Positions 6,667 to 15,552 are shown, numbered from the stretch's first letter. The stretch: DNA of 64,000 nt from Mycolicibacterium peregrinum (GCF_001665785.1 NZ_LZSO01000009.1:1-64000), one strand, 5' to 3'. Program-made: numbers and translations. The notes: a model not told the origin generated them from the letters alone.

Positions 6667-9600
6667 ATGACCGCACCGAGTGGTGGTATCGAACTGGCTC
6701 AGGTGTGGGTGCCGCTGATGCCCGAGGCATCGCGGCTGGCCCAGGGCGTCAACAAGATCGCCGGTGATGCTGAGAAGCGTTTCGGCCGGTCAGGCAAGGT
6801 GATGGGTGGTCATCTGGCCAAGGGGTTGGAGCAGGGCAGCCGTCATGCCGTCGCGTCGATGAAAGACGTCGAGCGAGCGACCGACCAGCTGGCCAAAGCG
6901 CGGGCCAAGGACGAGGACGCTGCGGGCCGCGTGCGGGTAGCGCAGACACGGCTGGACGACGTGCTGGCAAAAGGCAAAGCCACCGCCGCGCAACGTGTCA
7001 CCGCGGAGGAGGCGCTGGCACGGGTGCAGCGGCAGCGCGAGCAGACCACCGAGCAGTTGGCCCGCGCGGAGAAGCAGCTGACGAAGGCCAAGGCGGACAA
7101 CACCGCCGGGTCGTTGAAGTCGAAGATGCCGCTGGGCCATCAGGCGGCGGAGGGTGGTTCGTCGGCCGGCGGTGAGTTCGTGGCAGGGTTTGCCGACGGG
7201 ATCAAGGGCCTGGGAGGTAAGGGCGGCCCCATCGCGATGGCCATCATGGCGGCCGGTGGGGTGGCGATAGCGGGCGGCGCGTTCCTGGGTCGGCAGTTGT
7301 GGGCCGGTATGCAGCGCGAGCAGCGCCGTGATGTCATCGCCGCGCGCATCGGTGTCGATGAGGCGACGATGGCCCGCTACGGGCAGGTGGCGGCCAGGGC
7401 CTACACCGCCAACTTCGGCGAGTCGGTCGAGGGCAATCTGGACAGCATCGGCGCGGCGATCCAGGCGGGCATCATCCCCAAGGACGCGGGCAGCGGCGAC
7501 ATCGAACGCACGCTGGCCAACCTGGAGACGGCCAAAACCGTTATGGGTGAAGATATTCCGCAGGTGTCGCGTGCGGTCGGTCAGATGATGAAGACCGGCC
7601 TGGTGGATACGGTCGAGCAGGCCACCGACGTGCTGATCGCCGGCCAACAGCAGGGGGCCAACCTGGGCGGCGACTGGATCGACACGCTCAACGAATACTC
7701 CACGCAGTTCCGCAAGCTGGGGTTGGACGCCGGTACCGCCACCGTGCTGATTGGCCAAATGGTGTCCAACGGCGCCCGCGACTCCGACGTGGCGGCCGAC
7801 GCCATCAAAGAATTCAGCATCCGCGCGGTGGACGGGTCGAAGACCACCACGGAAGCATTTGGCGCCCTCGGCCTCAACGCGCAGGAGATGACGGAGAAAT
7901 TCGCAGCCGGTGGACCAGCTGCGCGCGATGGTCTACAGCAGGTCCTCGCCGGTATCGCGGCGATCAAGGACCCCGCCCAGCAGTCTCAGGTGGCGGTGAA
8001 GCTGTTCGGAACGCAGGCCGAGGATCTGGGAGCCGCGCTGGGGTCGATGGACTTGTCGAAGGTAGCCGACGGCATGAAATCGGTTGAGGGCGCGACCAAA
8101 CGCGCGTCCGAGACGATGGCGGATAACGCGGCATCGTCGGTGGAGTCGGCACGCCGCAGCATCGAGGTGTCGGCCCAGAACGTCCAGACGGCTTTGGCCA
8201 AGGCGTTCGGCCCCCAGCTGGACAAGATGGGCGGCTGGTTCCGCGACCACCAAGGCGACATCGTGCGGTTCTTCTCCAATGTGGGTTCGGCCGCGCTGAA
8301 AGGTTTGGATGGGTTCGGCGCTTTCGCATCCGGCACACTGCGGTTCCTGGCCGTCATCGGCTCAGCGTCGCGCACCATCGTGCCGATGGTGCTGGGTCCC
8401 ATCAGCACGATGGTCAAAGGCCTTGGTAGCGCGCTGTCGCACCTTCCGGGCAAGGCGGGGGAGATGGGTCGCGCGCTGCAGACCGCCGGTAAGGGAATCG
8501 ACTGGTACCGAGACCAGGTGAAGCAGTCGGGTGACCGGCTCAACGCGATGGCCGACGGGGTGGACAAGCTGCGCTCAGGGTTGCCCGGTGCGGCCGATGA
8601 ACTGACCCGCATGGGCAACGAAACGGCCGATGTCACCGACCTGATGACCGCGCTGGGCGACGCGGTGATCACCATGCCGGACGGCCACACCATCACCCTC
8701 AAGGACAACACCCCGGAGGTGCAGGAGCGGCTGACGGCGTTGGGCATCAAGGTGCAGACCCTGCCGGACGGCACCGTCACCATCCTGGCCGATACCGAGG
8801 AGGGCCAGCGGATCATCGACAGCTGGCGACGGCAAGAGACGGGCGAGCCGGTCAACGTACCGGTGGGTGCCGACACCAGCCCAGCTGAAAGCGACCTCGA
8901 CCGGTTCCTTACATCGTTGACAGGCAAGCGGATTGATATGCCGATGGGTGTCACGCCCCCTGCACCCAACGGGAGCACCATTTTCGCCGGCCCCTACCCA
9001 CGCGCTCGCGGCGGGATCGACGTGTGGGGTGCGGTGTCTTCCTACGCTGGCGGCAAGCTGCCCAGTACCGCGCTGATCCAGCACCCCGTCGGGTCGCGCG
9101 GCCTGGTTCAGTGGGCCGAACCGTCCACTCACGGTGAGGCGTTCATCCCGCTGGCCCCGGGCAATCGGCGACGGTCTACCGCCATCTGGTTGGAGACGGG
9201 GCGACGGTTGGGCGCGTTGCGGTTTGAACAGGGCGGGATCCGCTCCGGTGGTGCCGGGGCGTTGGATCAGGCAGTTTCCGACATGCTGGGCACCCCGTAC
9301 GTTCGGGGCGGTCACAGCCCCCAGGGGGCGGACTGCTCCGGGGCGATGTCGTATCTGGTCAACGCGGCGTTGGGGCTGCCGCAAGATTCCCGCATGGCGA
9401 CGGGCAACGCGGCGGCGTGGCTGGCTGAGCGCGGATTCGTGGAAGGTGACGGCGGCCCGGGGACGTTACGGATCGGCTGGAAGAATGGCGGCCCCGGCGG
9501 CGGTCACATGGCGGGCACCCTGCCCGACGGCCGCAATGTCGAACAGGGCGGATCGGTCGGTGACTTCACCGTCGGCAGTGGCGCCGCGGGCGCGTCCGAC

Positions 9601-10536
9601 GCCCAGTTCACCAACCACATGTTCCTGCCGTCAAACGCCCTGTACCCCGACGGCGCACCGTACGGGTCGGGCGGGGGTTCTGGGGTGAGGGGCTATGGAT
9701 CGTCCGGCAGCGGGGGCGCCAGCGGGCCATCCGGTGGGTCCGGCGGTGGCTACGGCTCGGAGCAAGAACGCGACAGCGCCATCGCTGACGCACAAGATCG
9801 ACTGGCCACCGCCGAGGGCGCGGTGCGGGAGAAGGAGGCGCGGCTGCGAGAGGTGAAGGCCGACGCGGACGCCAAGGAGTCCGACCGCATCGCTGCCGAG
9901 AACGACCTGGCCGACAGCCAACGCGACCGCGACAAGGCGCACGCGGAACTGACTGAGGCTCAGAACAAGCCGACCGACAGCGGCACCAGCGACGGCAAGA
10001 ACGGCGGGCCGGACGGCAAGTCGTTCGCCAAGGACATGCTGTCAGGCGCGTTGGAATTCGCAGGTTTGGACGGCTCGGTGTTCTCCAACCCAATGGAATG
10101 GGGCATCACCAAGCTGTTGACCGGTGGTGCCAATTACGTTGGCGGACTGCTCAAGAACCTGGACCCCAACAAGCTCCGGCTCAACCCCTACGGTCCGGGC
10201 AACATGCCGTACGGCGGGGCACCAGCTGGACCCCAGCATGGTCGCGGCCCGGGATCACCCGGCCCAGGCAACCAAGGTGACGGCGGCCTGGGTGGGTTCC
10301 AGCTGGGTGACGGCGGCGGAATGTCCAGTGTGGGCGACACCCTGACGGGTGCCCTACCCCAGGTGTCGGACTTCTTGCCATCCCCGGCGACCAACACGCC
10401 GAACGTGGACGCCTCGATCAACATCCACGGTCCTGTTGGCGTGTCGCCGAACGACTTGATGTCGCGTATCCACGCCGAACGGAACGACCGAGCCCGGAGC
10501 GCGGGGTCGGGGCTCAAGGGTGTGGGTGGCTTCTGA
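6667..10536 (+). CDS. Tape-measure protein with NlpC/P60-like region
   Basis: A 1289-residue tail tape-measure protein; GAAAGGTG lies before the ATG. The N terminus (IELAQVWVPLMPEASRLAQGVNKI) and the long coiled coil (about 70-150) are typical of mycobacteriophage tape measures. A Gly/Ala-rich hydrophobic segment lies at about 185-210, and TP901-type helical repeats at about 230-560. A second region (about 870-990) has GTPYVRGGHSPQGADCSG and GGGHMAG, an NlpC/P60-like peptidase core with Cys near 893 and His near 950. Tape measures often carry such domains to open peptidoglycan. A Gly/Ser linker, another coiled coil and a C-terminal tail follow. No tail-assembly chaperone, tube or minor tail gene accompanies it, which is unusual. 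Confidence 0.88.
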   Translation: MTAPSGGIELAQVWVPLMPEASRLAQGVNKIAGDAEKRFGRSGKVMGGHLAKGLEQGSRHAVASMKDVERATDQLAKARAKDEDAAGRVRVAQTRLDDVLAKGKATAAQRVTAEEALARVQRQREQTTEQLARAEKQLTKAKADNTAGSLKSKMPLGHQAAEGGSSAGGEFVAGFADGIKGLGGKGGPIAMAIMAAGGVAIAGGAFLGRQLWAGMQREQRRDVIAARIGVDEATMARYGQVAARAYTANFGESVEGNLDSIGAAIQAGIIPKDAGSGDIERTLANLETAKTVMGEDIPQVSRAVGQMMKTGLVDTVEQATDVLIAGQQQGANLGGDWIDTLNEYSTQFRKLGLDAGTATVLIGQMVSNGARDSDVAADAIKEFSIRAVDGSKTTTEAFGALGLNAQEMTEKFAAGGPAARDGLQQVLAGIAAIKDPAQQSQVAVKLFGTQAEDLGAALGSMDLSKVADGMKSVEGATKRASETMADNAASSVESARRSIEVSAQNVQTALAKAFGPQLDKMGGWFRDHQGDIVRFFSNVGSAALKGLDGFGAFASGTLRFLAVIGSASRTIVPMVLGPISTMVKGLGSALSHLPGKAGEMGRALQTAGKGIDWYRDQVKQSGDRLNAMADGVDKLRSGLPGAADELTRMGNETADVTDLMTALGDAVITMPDGHTITLKDNTPEVQERLTALGIKVQTLPDGTVTILADTEEGQRIIDSWRRQETGEPVNVPVGADTSPAESDLDRFLTSLTGKRIDMPMGVTPPAPNGSTIFAGPYPRARGGIDVWGAVSSYAGGKLPSTALIQHPVGSRGLVQWAEPSTHGEAFIPLAPGNRRRSTAIWLETGRRLGALRFEQGGIRSGGAGALDQAVSDMLGTPYVRGGHSPQGADCSGAMSYLVNAALGLPQDSRMATGNAAAWLAERGFVEGDGGPGTLRIGWKNGGPGGGHMAGTLPDGRNVEQGGSVGDFTVGSGAAGASDAQFTNHMFLPSNALYPDGAPYGSGGGSGVRGYGSSGSGGASGPSGGSGGGYGSEQERDSAIADAQDRLATAEGAVREKEARLREVKADADAKESDRIAAENDLADSQRDRDKAHAELTEAQNKPTDSGTSDGKNGGPDGKSFAKDMLSGALEFAGLDGSVFSNPMEWGITKLLTGGANYVGGLLKNLDPNKLRLNPYGPGNMPYGGAPAGPQHGRGPGSPGPGNQGDGGLGGFQLGDGGGMSSVGDTLTGALPQVSDFLPSPATNTPNVDASINIHGPVGVSPNDLMSRIHAERNDRARSAGSGLKGVGGF

Positions 10537-10877
10537 TGGCCAAGAAGCCCACCGTCCCATGCGCGGGTGGCTGCGGCCGGCTGATGTGGCGACACTCTCG
10601 AGCGCTGCCGCCGGGCCAAGCGACCTGCCGAACGTGTCGCCGGGCCAAAGCGGCAAGCCGGCCCCGCTCTGTAAGGAGCTGCAACGTGTGCGGTGTTGCC
10701 GTGTCCAACCCCGCACAGGTGTGTGCTGAGCACAAAGGGCTGCGTCGAAGAACATGCCGCTGGTGTGCCGCAGATTTCGTCGGTCCCCGCGGTACATATT
10801 GCTGTAGCGACTCGTGCCGACACCGCGCCAAGGCGAGAGGTGGAGGATCACGGCTGGCGGACCCGCAACACTGCTGA
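10536..10877 (+). CDS. Small multi-CxxC zinc-ribbon protein
   Basis: A 113-residue protein whose ATG shares one base with the tape-measure stop. It contains at least four Cys pairs: CAGGCG, CRTCRRAK, CNVCG and CRWC, with CCSDSCRHRAKAR at the end. This pattern is seen in actinophage zinc-ribbon proteins near HNH-like domains. It lacks a clear HNH catalytic triad. It is coupled to the tape measure; the function is unknown. Confidence 0.6.
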   Translation: MAKKPTVPCAGGCGRLMWRHSRALPPGQATCRTCRRAKAASRPRSVRSCNVCGVAVSNPAQVCAEHKGLRRRTCRWCAADFVGPRGTYCCSDSCRHRAKARGGGSRLADPQHC

Positions 10878-10910
10878 ACCTCGTTGAGCCGGGACGCTAC
10901 GGTTGACGCC

Positions 10911-11906
10911 GTGGAGATTCGGAGCGAACAGCAGCTCAACCCCGTCGCGGACGAAGTTTCGGCGATCACAGCCGTAGTCAGACCGATCTTGGCCGGCGTC
11001 CTCTACTCGCTGAAGCAAGAGGTGGTCAAAGAGATCGGGGGCTACGAGAACATCAAGCTGATGATGCTGCCGCGGCTCTATAGGGAAGGGGATGGCGACA
11101 CCGGCATCTGCTTCGAGTACGCCGTCCACGATGCCATCACCCGCGGAGATGCCGGAGTTGCGGAGCGGGTCGCTGATGCGTTGAAGATGTGCAAGATATC
11201 GGGGGGTACGGGCTCGATCTTGTTTGGTGCCGAAAAGCAGGGGTCCCAGCAACTGATCGACACCGCGTCCGGTCTCCTGACGAACGACTCTTCCCTGCTG
11301 TCGGGCTCACGCGGCCGCCCGGCCAAACTGAAGCGGCATCTGAACTCCGCTGCCGCAGCGTTCCGCAAGAAGGGTGCTGGCGACCTGTTGCCGCAGAGCA
11401 TCAGCGGGCTCTGGAAGGCCGACTTGTTCCTGGGCTCTCCAGCGAGTGACTACTGGGTCGGAACGTCCGTGAAAATCAACAGGTCGGCCCTCCAAGGGGC
11501 CCGGGGTCTCCGGGTTGGGCTGGTGCCTGCAAACCAAGGGAAGTCCGACCGGGTGATACTCGATGACCGGAAGAATCTCGTGGTGTGCCCGCTGCCATAC
11601 GACGGCAGTTTTGTCGAAACGTTCTACATGGGTTGGGAAGTAATCAAGTCCTTCATGGCGGCCGACGCTCAGATGCCGAAGGAAGTCGCGCTGCCTCGAC
11701 CAACTGCGAGGACTGTGGCGCGCTACTTAGCCGACCGTCGCGACTTTCCGGTGATCGAAGTAATCGAGGCGTTGGCGGTAATCGCCCAGCCGGAACTGCT
11801 GCAGACCGAATCCGAGCTGGCCACGGTGACGCTAACTGGCGGCAAGTCGGACATTGTCACCACGGGTGCAGTCGTTGCACCCATTCCCAGCGTCACACAG
11901 ATGTAG
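10911..11906 (+). CDS. Hypothetical cargo protein, possible PD-(D/E)XK-like fold
   Basis: A 331-residue protein. GTG 10911 is preferred to a TTG at 10884 because the better-looking N terminus (EIRSEQQLNPVADEV) starts there. No family is recognised. The order Glu in ICFEYAVHDAI (about residue 77), Asp in LWKADLFLG (about 165) and VGTSVKIN (about 180) recalls the E...D...(S/E)xK layout of PD-(D/E)XK nucleases; this is weak pattern evidence only. The conserved-looking CPLPYDGSFVETFYMGWEV follows. It begins the cargo segment after the phage structural genes and ends 14 bp into the convergent gene. Confidence 0.55.
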   Translation: MEIRSEQQLNPVADEVSAITAVVRPILAGVLYSLKQEVVKEIGGYENIKLMMLPRLYREGDGDTGICFEYAVHDAITRGDAGVAERVADALKMCKISGGTGSILFGAEKQGSQQLIDTASGLLTNDSSLLSGSRGRPAKLKRHLNSAAAAFRKKGAGDLLPQSISGLWKADLFLGSPASDYWVGTSVKINRSALQGARGLRVGLVPANQGKSDRVILDDRKNLVVCPLPYDGSFVETFYMGWEVIKSFMAADAQMPKEVALPRPTARTVARYLADRRDFPVIEVIEALAVIAQPELLQTESELATVTLTGGKSDIVTTGAVVAPIPSVTQM

Positions 11907-12732
11907 TTGGGTCGCCGGCCGGTCCTACAGTTGATCGCTTGTGGTGCAGCGTCATCGCGTCGTTGATCATTAGCACCGCGCCGTGCAACGCCGGTTGGAA
12001 CCCCTTGTGATCGAATGTCGCGGGGTTGTCGCGGAACTGATCTGCCCAGAAGTGGCCGTGCACCGAAGCCGACCCCGTACGCCACAAGTGGATCAACCCC
12101 GTCCCCATGTTGGAGTTGAGGTCCACCATGCCCTTCACCATCCTCAGCATGTCTGGTGGCTCGGCCAGCTTGTCGGCGCCCAGTGCCGACGCCCGCTCGG
12201 TCAGTACCTTCCGCTCATCCTTCAACCCGTCGAGAATCTGCTGGCGCGCCTCCTCCGACTCCCCATCAACATGAGTGCCCTTCAGGTCGTTAATGGCCTT
12301 GCGCTGCTGCTCCACATTCTCGAACCGATACTGAATACCCCGGAGCCGTCGCTCATTCGAAGAGTCGGGCTCTAGGAGCCAGCACACGCGGGTGCCGCAC
12401 TCCAATGCGGTCCGCAACACGGTGAAGTGCGCCTTGAGCCTCGTCGGACGATCCCTCACCACCGCGTCTATCACCGATCCCAGATGATCCAACGCCATCA
12501 CGATGCCGTAATGCGCGAGCGGTGAAGTCGCAGGGTTCTCCGCATCGTCGGCCGCCAGGTCGCTACCCGGTTGAGGCTCAATGTTGCGGTCGTCCCGCAG
12601 CCACGGATCACCTACCGACTGCATCCACTCCACAATCCGGTTCAGCCTCTGTTGATCGTCAATCACAGGCACCAGTCTGACCCGATGGTGAAGCTGCTTC
12701 GCGGTCAGCCTCGACACGCGAGTTGCCGTCAT
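11893..12732 (-). CDS. Hypothetical cargo protein with HEPN-like motif
   Basis: A 279-residue, mainly helical protein on the strand opposite to the phage genes. The C-terminal half has LIHLWRTGSASVHGHFW, where R-x6-H resembles the RNase motif of HEPN-type proteins, in a helical context like DUF5677-type proteins. Its ATG at 12732 lies 11 bp from the ATG of the divergent gene at 12744, so each promoter must lie inside the other gene. It overlaps the convergent 3' end of the upstream cargo gene. It could be a stand-alone abortive-infection effector; this is inference. Confidence 0.55.
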   Translation of the reverse strand: MTATRVSRLTAKQLHHRVRLVPVIDDQQRLNRIVEWMQSVGDPWLRDDRNIEPQPGSDLAADDAENPATSPLAHYGIVMALDHLGSVIDAVVRDRPTRLKAHFTVLRTALECGTRVCWLLEPDSSNERRLRGIQYRFENVEQQRKAINDLKGTHVDGESEEARQQILDGLKDERKVLTERASALGADKLAEPPDMLRMVKGMVDLNSNMGTGLIHLWRTGSASVHGHFWADQFRDNPATFDHKGFQPALHGAVLMINDAMTLHHKRSTVGPAGDPTTSV

Positions 12733-12743
12733 ATCCTGTCGCC

Positions 12744-13346
12744 ATGACGGACGCAGTTGGCATCTGGGGATTGGTCGTCGGCGGCATCGGAAGCGCCGCG
12801 GGTGTTGGCGCGCTTGTGTACGCCCACATCGCCAACTCCAACGCCAAGAAGTCGAGCCTGGCGGCCGGCGACAGCAAGCAACTGGCTGAACAGGCCAACG
12901 ACCTGGCGCGCGAATCCAACACCATCGCGACCGACGCTAAGCAACTCGCCGAAGAAGCCAACGGCATCAGCCGCCGCAGCGAGGCGCGCGACACCGAGCA
13001 GCACGACGTTTGCTGGGATGAAGGATGGACGTCCAAGGCGCAGGGCATCTTCCGGCTGGTCAAACGGGGCGACGACGAAGCCCACAATGTCAAGGCCACT
13101 GTTGAGTTCGACAACGAGGAAGTGGTGATCGCTGAGCCACTCGTGGCCAACGACTATCACCAGTTGCTGTTCCGGTTCGGAAGCGCTGCATACGACCGCG
13201 AGCGAGCAGCGATTGCCGACGCGGCGCGCACGCGCTCGATGTCAGTCCAGGCGCGCCTGTATCCCGTCCGGGTTCGGGTCGAGTGGACCACCAAGCTGGG
13301 GACACCCCAGCTGTACGAGACCGCCGTCCCCACCATGCTGGTCTAA
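12744..13346 (+). CDS. Hypothetical membrane-anchored coiled-coil protein
   Basis: A 200-residue protein starting at ATG 12744. One N-terminal membrane segment (GIWGLVVGGIGSAAGVGALVY, about residues 6-26) is followed by a heptad-rich region with repeated KQLAEQAN/KQLAEEAN units (about 35-75). A soluble beta-rich domain then runs to the end (QGIFRLVKRGDDEAHNVKATVEF). The layout suggests a membrane-tethered sensor or accessory protein. It diverges from the HEPN-like gene with only 11 bp between start codons, which hints at shared regulation. No family is recognised. Confidence 0.6.
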   Translation: MTDAVGIWGLVVGGIGSAAGVGALVYAHIANSNAKKSSLAAGDSKQLAEQANDLARESNTIATDAKQLAEEANGISRRSEARDTEQHDVCWDEGWTSKAQGIFRLVKRGDDEAHNVKATVEFDNEEVVIAEPLVANDYHQLLFRFGSAAYDRERAAIADAARTRSMSVQARLYPVRVRVEWTTKLGTPQLYETAVPTMLV

Positions 13347-13585
13347 CGGCTGACCGCCACCCCACCGTCACCACCCGCAGACCGGTGAACGGGGGGTGGG
13401 TCGAGAGTCGGCGCGGTTCCCGCCGCCCCTCCGCCCGGTTAGGGGTCATCTCCCCCCGCCATTTTGTGGACAAAACACCTGGGCGCAGGGATGCGGCCGA
13501 TGGTGTGCGCCAAGGGGTTCGGCCGACGGCTGTATCGCCTGGTCGCGCTATGTTCGGGCGTGCTAGCCGAAAGCTCAGTGCGTGT

Positions 13586-13834
13586 TCACTTTTCACCCGA
13601 TCTGCTGTCATCCGCGGGCCAGCACTCGTAGGTGACGGACCACCTCATCAAATGGTCGTTGCCGGGCATGGCGGTGCCGGTACTGGGGTGCACCCTGATG
13701 AGTTTCTTGCCGCTGCCATCCAGCTGCTCAGCAACCGCCGCAAACACCAGTTGGTGCAGCTGCTGCGACGACATCGGCTCGTTGGGCAGGACAACGGTGG
13801 TGTGCTCGGTGATCGCCTGGGGCATGTTGGGCAT
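13586..13834 (-). CDS. Small hypothetical protein
   Basis: An 82-residue ORF whose composition reads as a genuine protein (ITEHTTVVLPNEPMSSQQL, KKLIRVHPSTGTAMPG). The opposite-strand frames there look poor. ATG at 13834, or at 13825 if the second Met is used. No membrane segment and no recognised domain. The 239 bp to its right-hand neighbour (13347-13585) hold no gene, only the dyad TTTTGT-GG-ACAAAA near 13464-13477, which may be an operator or promoter element. Confidence 0.5.
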   Translation of the reverse strand: MPNMPQAITEHTTVVLPNEPMSSQQLHQLVFAAVAEQLDGSGKKLIRVHPSTGTAMPGNDHLMRWSVTYECWPADDSRSGEK

Positions 13835-13953
13835 TGTCCGCTGTGGACCGACCGTCGGCGGGCGGTTTTCCCAAGGTCGTCGCAGGCTGCGCTGTTGCTG
13901 GTTCGATACACAATTTCGCCCCGTAGGTCACACCGCGCCGGTACCGTGAGGCC

Positions 13954-14772
13954 GTGGCAGCGACGGGTTTAGAGGTGCGGTTGCACCAAGGCCGGGAGCG
14001 TGCCGAGGTGTCGAAGTTCTCCCGAACGCTCGATGAGATCGTGTTGTCGCTGCGTGAAGTGGACCAGGTGTATCTGCTGCGTGGTACCCGCGCCACGTGG
14101 GTGCTGGATCGGGTGGAGCACCAACACAATGACCTTGTGGTGCGGTTGGAACCGCGCAATGTGCCGTCTACCCGTGACGTTTCGGACATGATGGTGCCGG
14201 TCCAGGCGTTGGTGGATGGTGCCGAGGTGCTGCAGGACCATGCGACGGTCCCGGAGTTGTTCGCACCCAAGACTGTGACGCGGCTGGCCAAGCTCGCTTC
14301 CCCTACAGTCGGCGTCGCGGGGGTGTCGCTGGCCACTTACAACGGCAAGACCCGCGAGCGGGTGGAGTTGGACAACGCGGTGCGCGACAACGCCATCGCC
14401 GCGGTGAAACCCATTCAGATCGCTTACGGGTCGGTGACGGGCACGCTGTCAGGCCTGCGTCACGTGCAGCGTCGCCAGGGTGGTGTGCAGGTGACGCTGC
14501 GCGACGACTTGGAGCGTAGGGCCGTTGCGGGATTGGTGCCTGAATCGCAGGCCGAGCAGTTGCGGGAGCTGTGGCGGCATCGGGTGATGCTGGGCGGGAT
14601 CATCAGGCGCAACGGCAGTGGTCAGGCGATCCGTATCGACGTGGACAGCATTGAGCAGATGCCGGAGGACAACACCGGCAGGCCATCGACGGATGAGTTG
14701 CTGGGTGTGGCGTCGGGCTGGCTGGGCGACATGACGGTGGACGAATACATCGCGGAGCTGCGTAATGGCTAA
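13954..14772 (+). CDS. Partner of PIN-domain protein (hypothetical, 272 aa)
   Basis: A 272-residue protein starting at GTG 13954. It has no recognised family. The N-terminal half is beta-rich and repetitive in style (VDQVYLLRGTRATWVLDRVEHQHNDLVVRLEPR). The C terminus (GRPSTDELLGVASGWLGDMTVDEYIAELRNG) looks like an amphipathic tail of the sort antitoxins use to wrap a toxin. Its stop overlaps the ATG of the PIN gene by 8 bp, so the two are co-translated. At 272 residues it is far longer than a usual VapB antitoxin (about 70-100). It might be a fusion of DNA-binding and sensing parts, or an effector in its own right. Confidence 0.65.
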   Translation: MAATGLEVRLHQGRERAEVSKFSRTLDEIVLSLREVDQVYLLRGTRATWVLDRVEHQHNDLVVRLEPRNVPSTRDVSDMMVPVQALVDGAEVLQDHATVPELFAPKTVTRLAKLASPTVGVAGVSLATYNGKTRERVELDNAVRDNAIAAVKPIQIAYGSVTGTLSGLRHVQRRQGGVQVTLRDDLERRAVAGLVPESQAEQLRELWRHRVMLGGIIRRNGSGQAIRIDVDSIEQMPEDNTGRPSTDELLGVASGWLGDMTVDEYIAELRNG

Positions 14773-15292
14773 GGCCAAACAGGTTGCGTCGCCGGTGATC
14801 TACGTTGATACGTGCGTGTTCCTCGACGTGTTGACCGAGGAGAAAACCCCGCATCCTGAAACCGCAGAACCGCGTTGGAAGAGCGCAAAGGCGTTGCTCG
14901 ACGCGGTAGGTGACGGGCGGGTGGTGTTGGCCACCTCGTCGTTGGTGGACGCGGAGGTGGGGAGTTTCGCGACGCTCCGCGACGACGGCCCAGGGTTCTT
15001 GGACAAGGTGCGCGCTTGGTTCGACGCACCGCCTCCTGGTACCCGGTACACCGAGGTTGACCGGGTGATCGCTCGGGATGCTGAACGGTTGCAGAGGGCG
15101 TGGAGACAGTACGCTGCGCCGGGCAAGAAGATGAATGGCGCCGATGCGGTGCATCTGGCCGCGTCGGTCAGGCTCAAGTGCGACTACCTGATGACGGGTG
15201 ATGGTGGTTTCCCCGTCGGCCAGACGATTGATGGCGTGAAAGTCCGTTACGCCGAGGTGGTTTGGCCGCAAACCATTTTCGATGGCCAGTAG
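14765..15292 (+). CDS. PIN-domain ribonuclease-like protein
   Basis: A 175-residue PIN-fold protein with the acidic site intact: Asp15 in VIYVDTCVFLDVL, Glu64 in LVDAEVGSF, Asp127 in NGADAVHLAASV and Asp146 in LMTGDGGF. It is somewhat longer than VapC toxins (about 130). PIN proteins cut RNA with Mg2+/Mn2+. The 8-bp overlap with the 272-residue gene indicates a two-gene operon. A toxin-antitoxin or phage-defence pair is the likely role. It is the last protein gene of the cargo before the tRNA(CAT). Confidence 0.8.
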   Translation: MAKAKQVASPVIYVDTCVFLDVLTEEKTPHPETAEPRWKSAKALLDAVGDGRVVLATSSLVDAEVGSFATLRDDGPGFLDKVRAWFDAPPPGTRYTEVDRVIARDAERLQRAWRQYAAPGKKMNGADAVHLAASVRLKCDYLMTGDGGFPVGQTIDGVKVRYAEVVWPQTIFDGQ

Positions 15293-15326
15293 TCGATAGC
15301 CGCCGGCAGTAGCGGCCTTTTGCCGT

Positions 15327-15403
15327 TGGTGGGGCGGGCGGGACTTGAACCCGCGACCCGCGGATTATGAGTCCGTGGCTCTGACCGACTGAGCTACCGC
15401 CCC
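15327..15403 (-). tRNA. tRNA with CAT anticodon (Met or Ile2) carried by the element
   Basis: A complete 77-nt cloverleaf on the - strand. Acceptor GGGGCGG/CCGCCCC, D arm GCTC/GAGC, anticodon loop CTCATAA (anticodon CAT), T arm GCGGG/CCCGC, and an encoded CCA. There is one A-C mismatch at the base of the anticodon stem. Sequence alone does not separate elongator Met from Ile decoded after TilS modification. It lies inside the att boundaries, so it travels with the element. Confidence 0.88.
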
Positions 15404-15450
15404 CGTCGGGTGTGAACCTACCGCCGCCCCGCTGGCGCCGCTACGAGAAA

Positions 15451-15506
15451 TGCACACATGCACTGATCTGCGCATATGCGTAGCGATGTGCATATGCGCA
15501 ATTGCG
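15451..15506. promoter_or_regulatory. Cluster of short palindromes
   Basis: The gene-free stretch 15404-15552 holds adjoining palindromes: TGCA-rich repeats at 15451-15463, CGCATATGCG (15471-15480), GCATATGC (15490-15497) and CGCAATTGCG (15497-15506). They lie 50-100 bp upstream of the gene at 15553. They may be operators, or arm/core sites for the second recombinase. Confidence 0.5.
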
Positions 15507-15552
15507 TTGAACCCCTTGGTAATTCGGTGTCAAAGAGCTACCGTCACCCACC

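Noticed and set aside
12659..13160. Long - strand frames opposite the membrane coiled-coil gene
   Set aside because: They mirror a + strand gene with a clear membrane segment and heptads; Ser/Ala-rich shadow composition.
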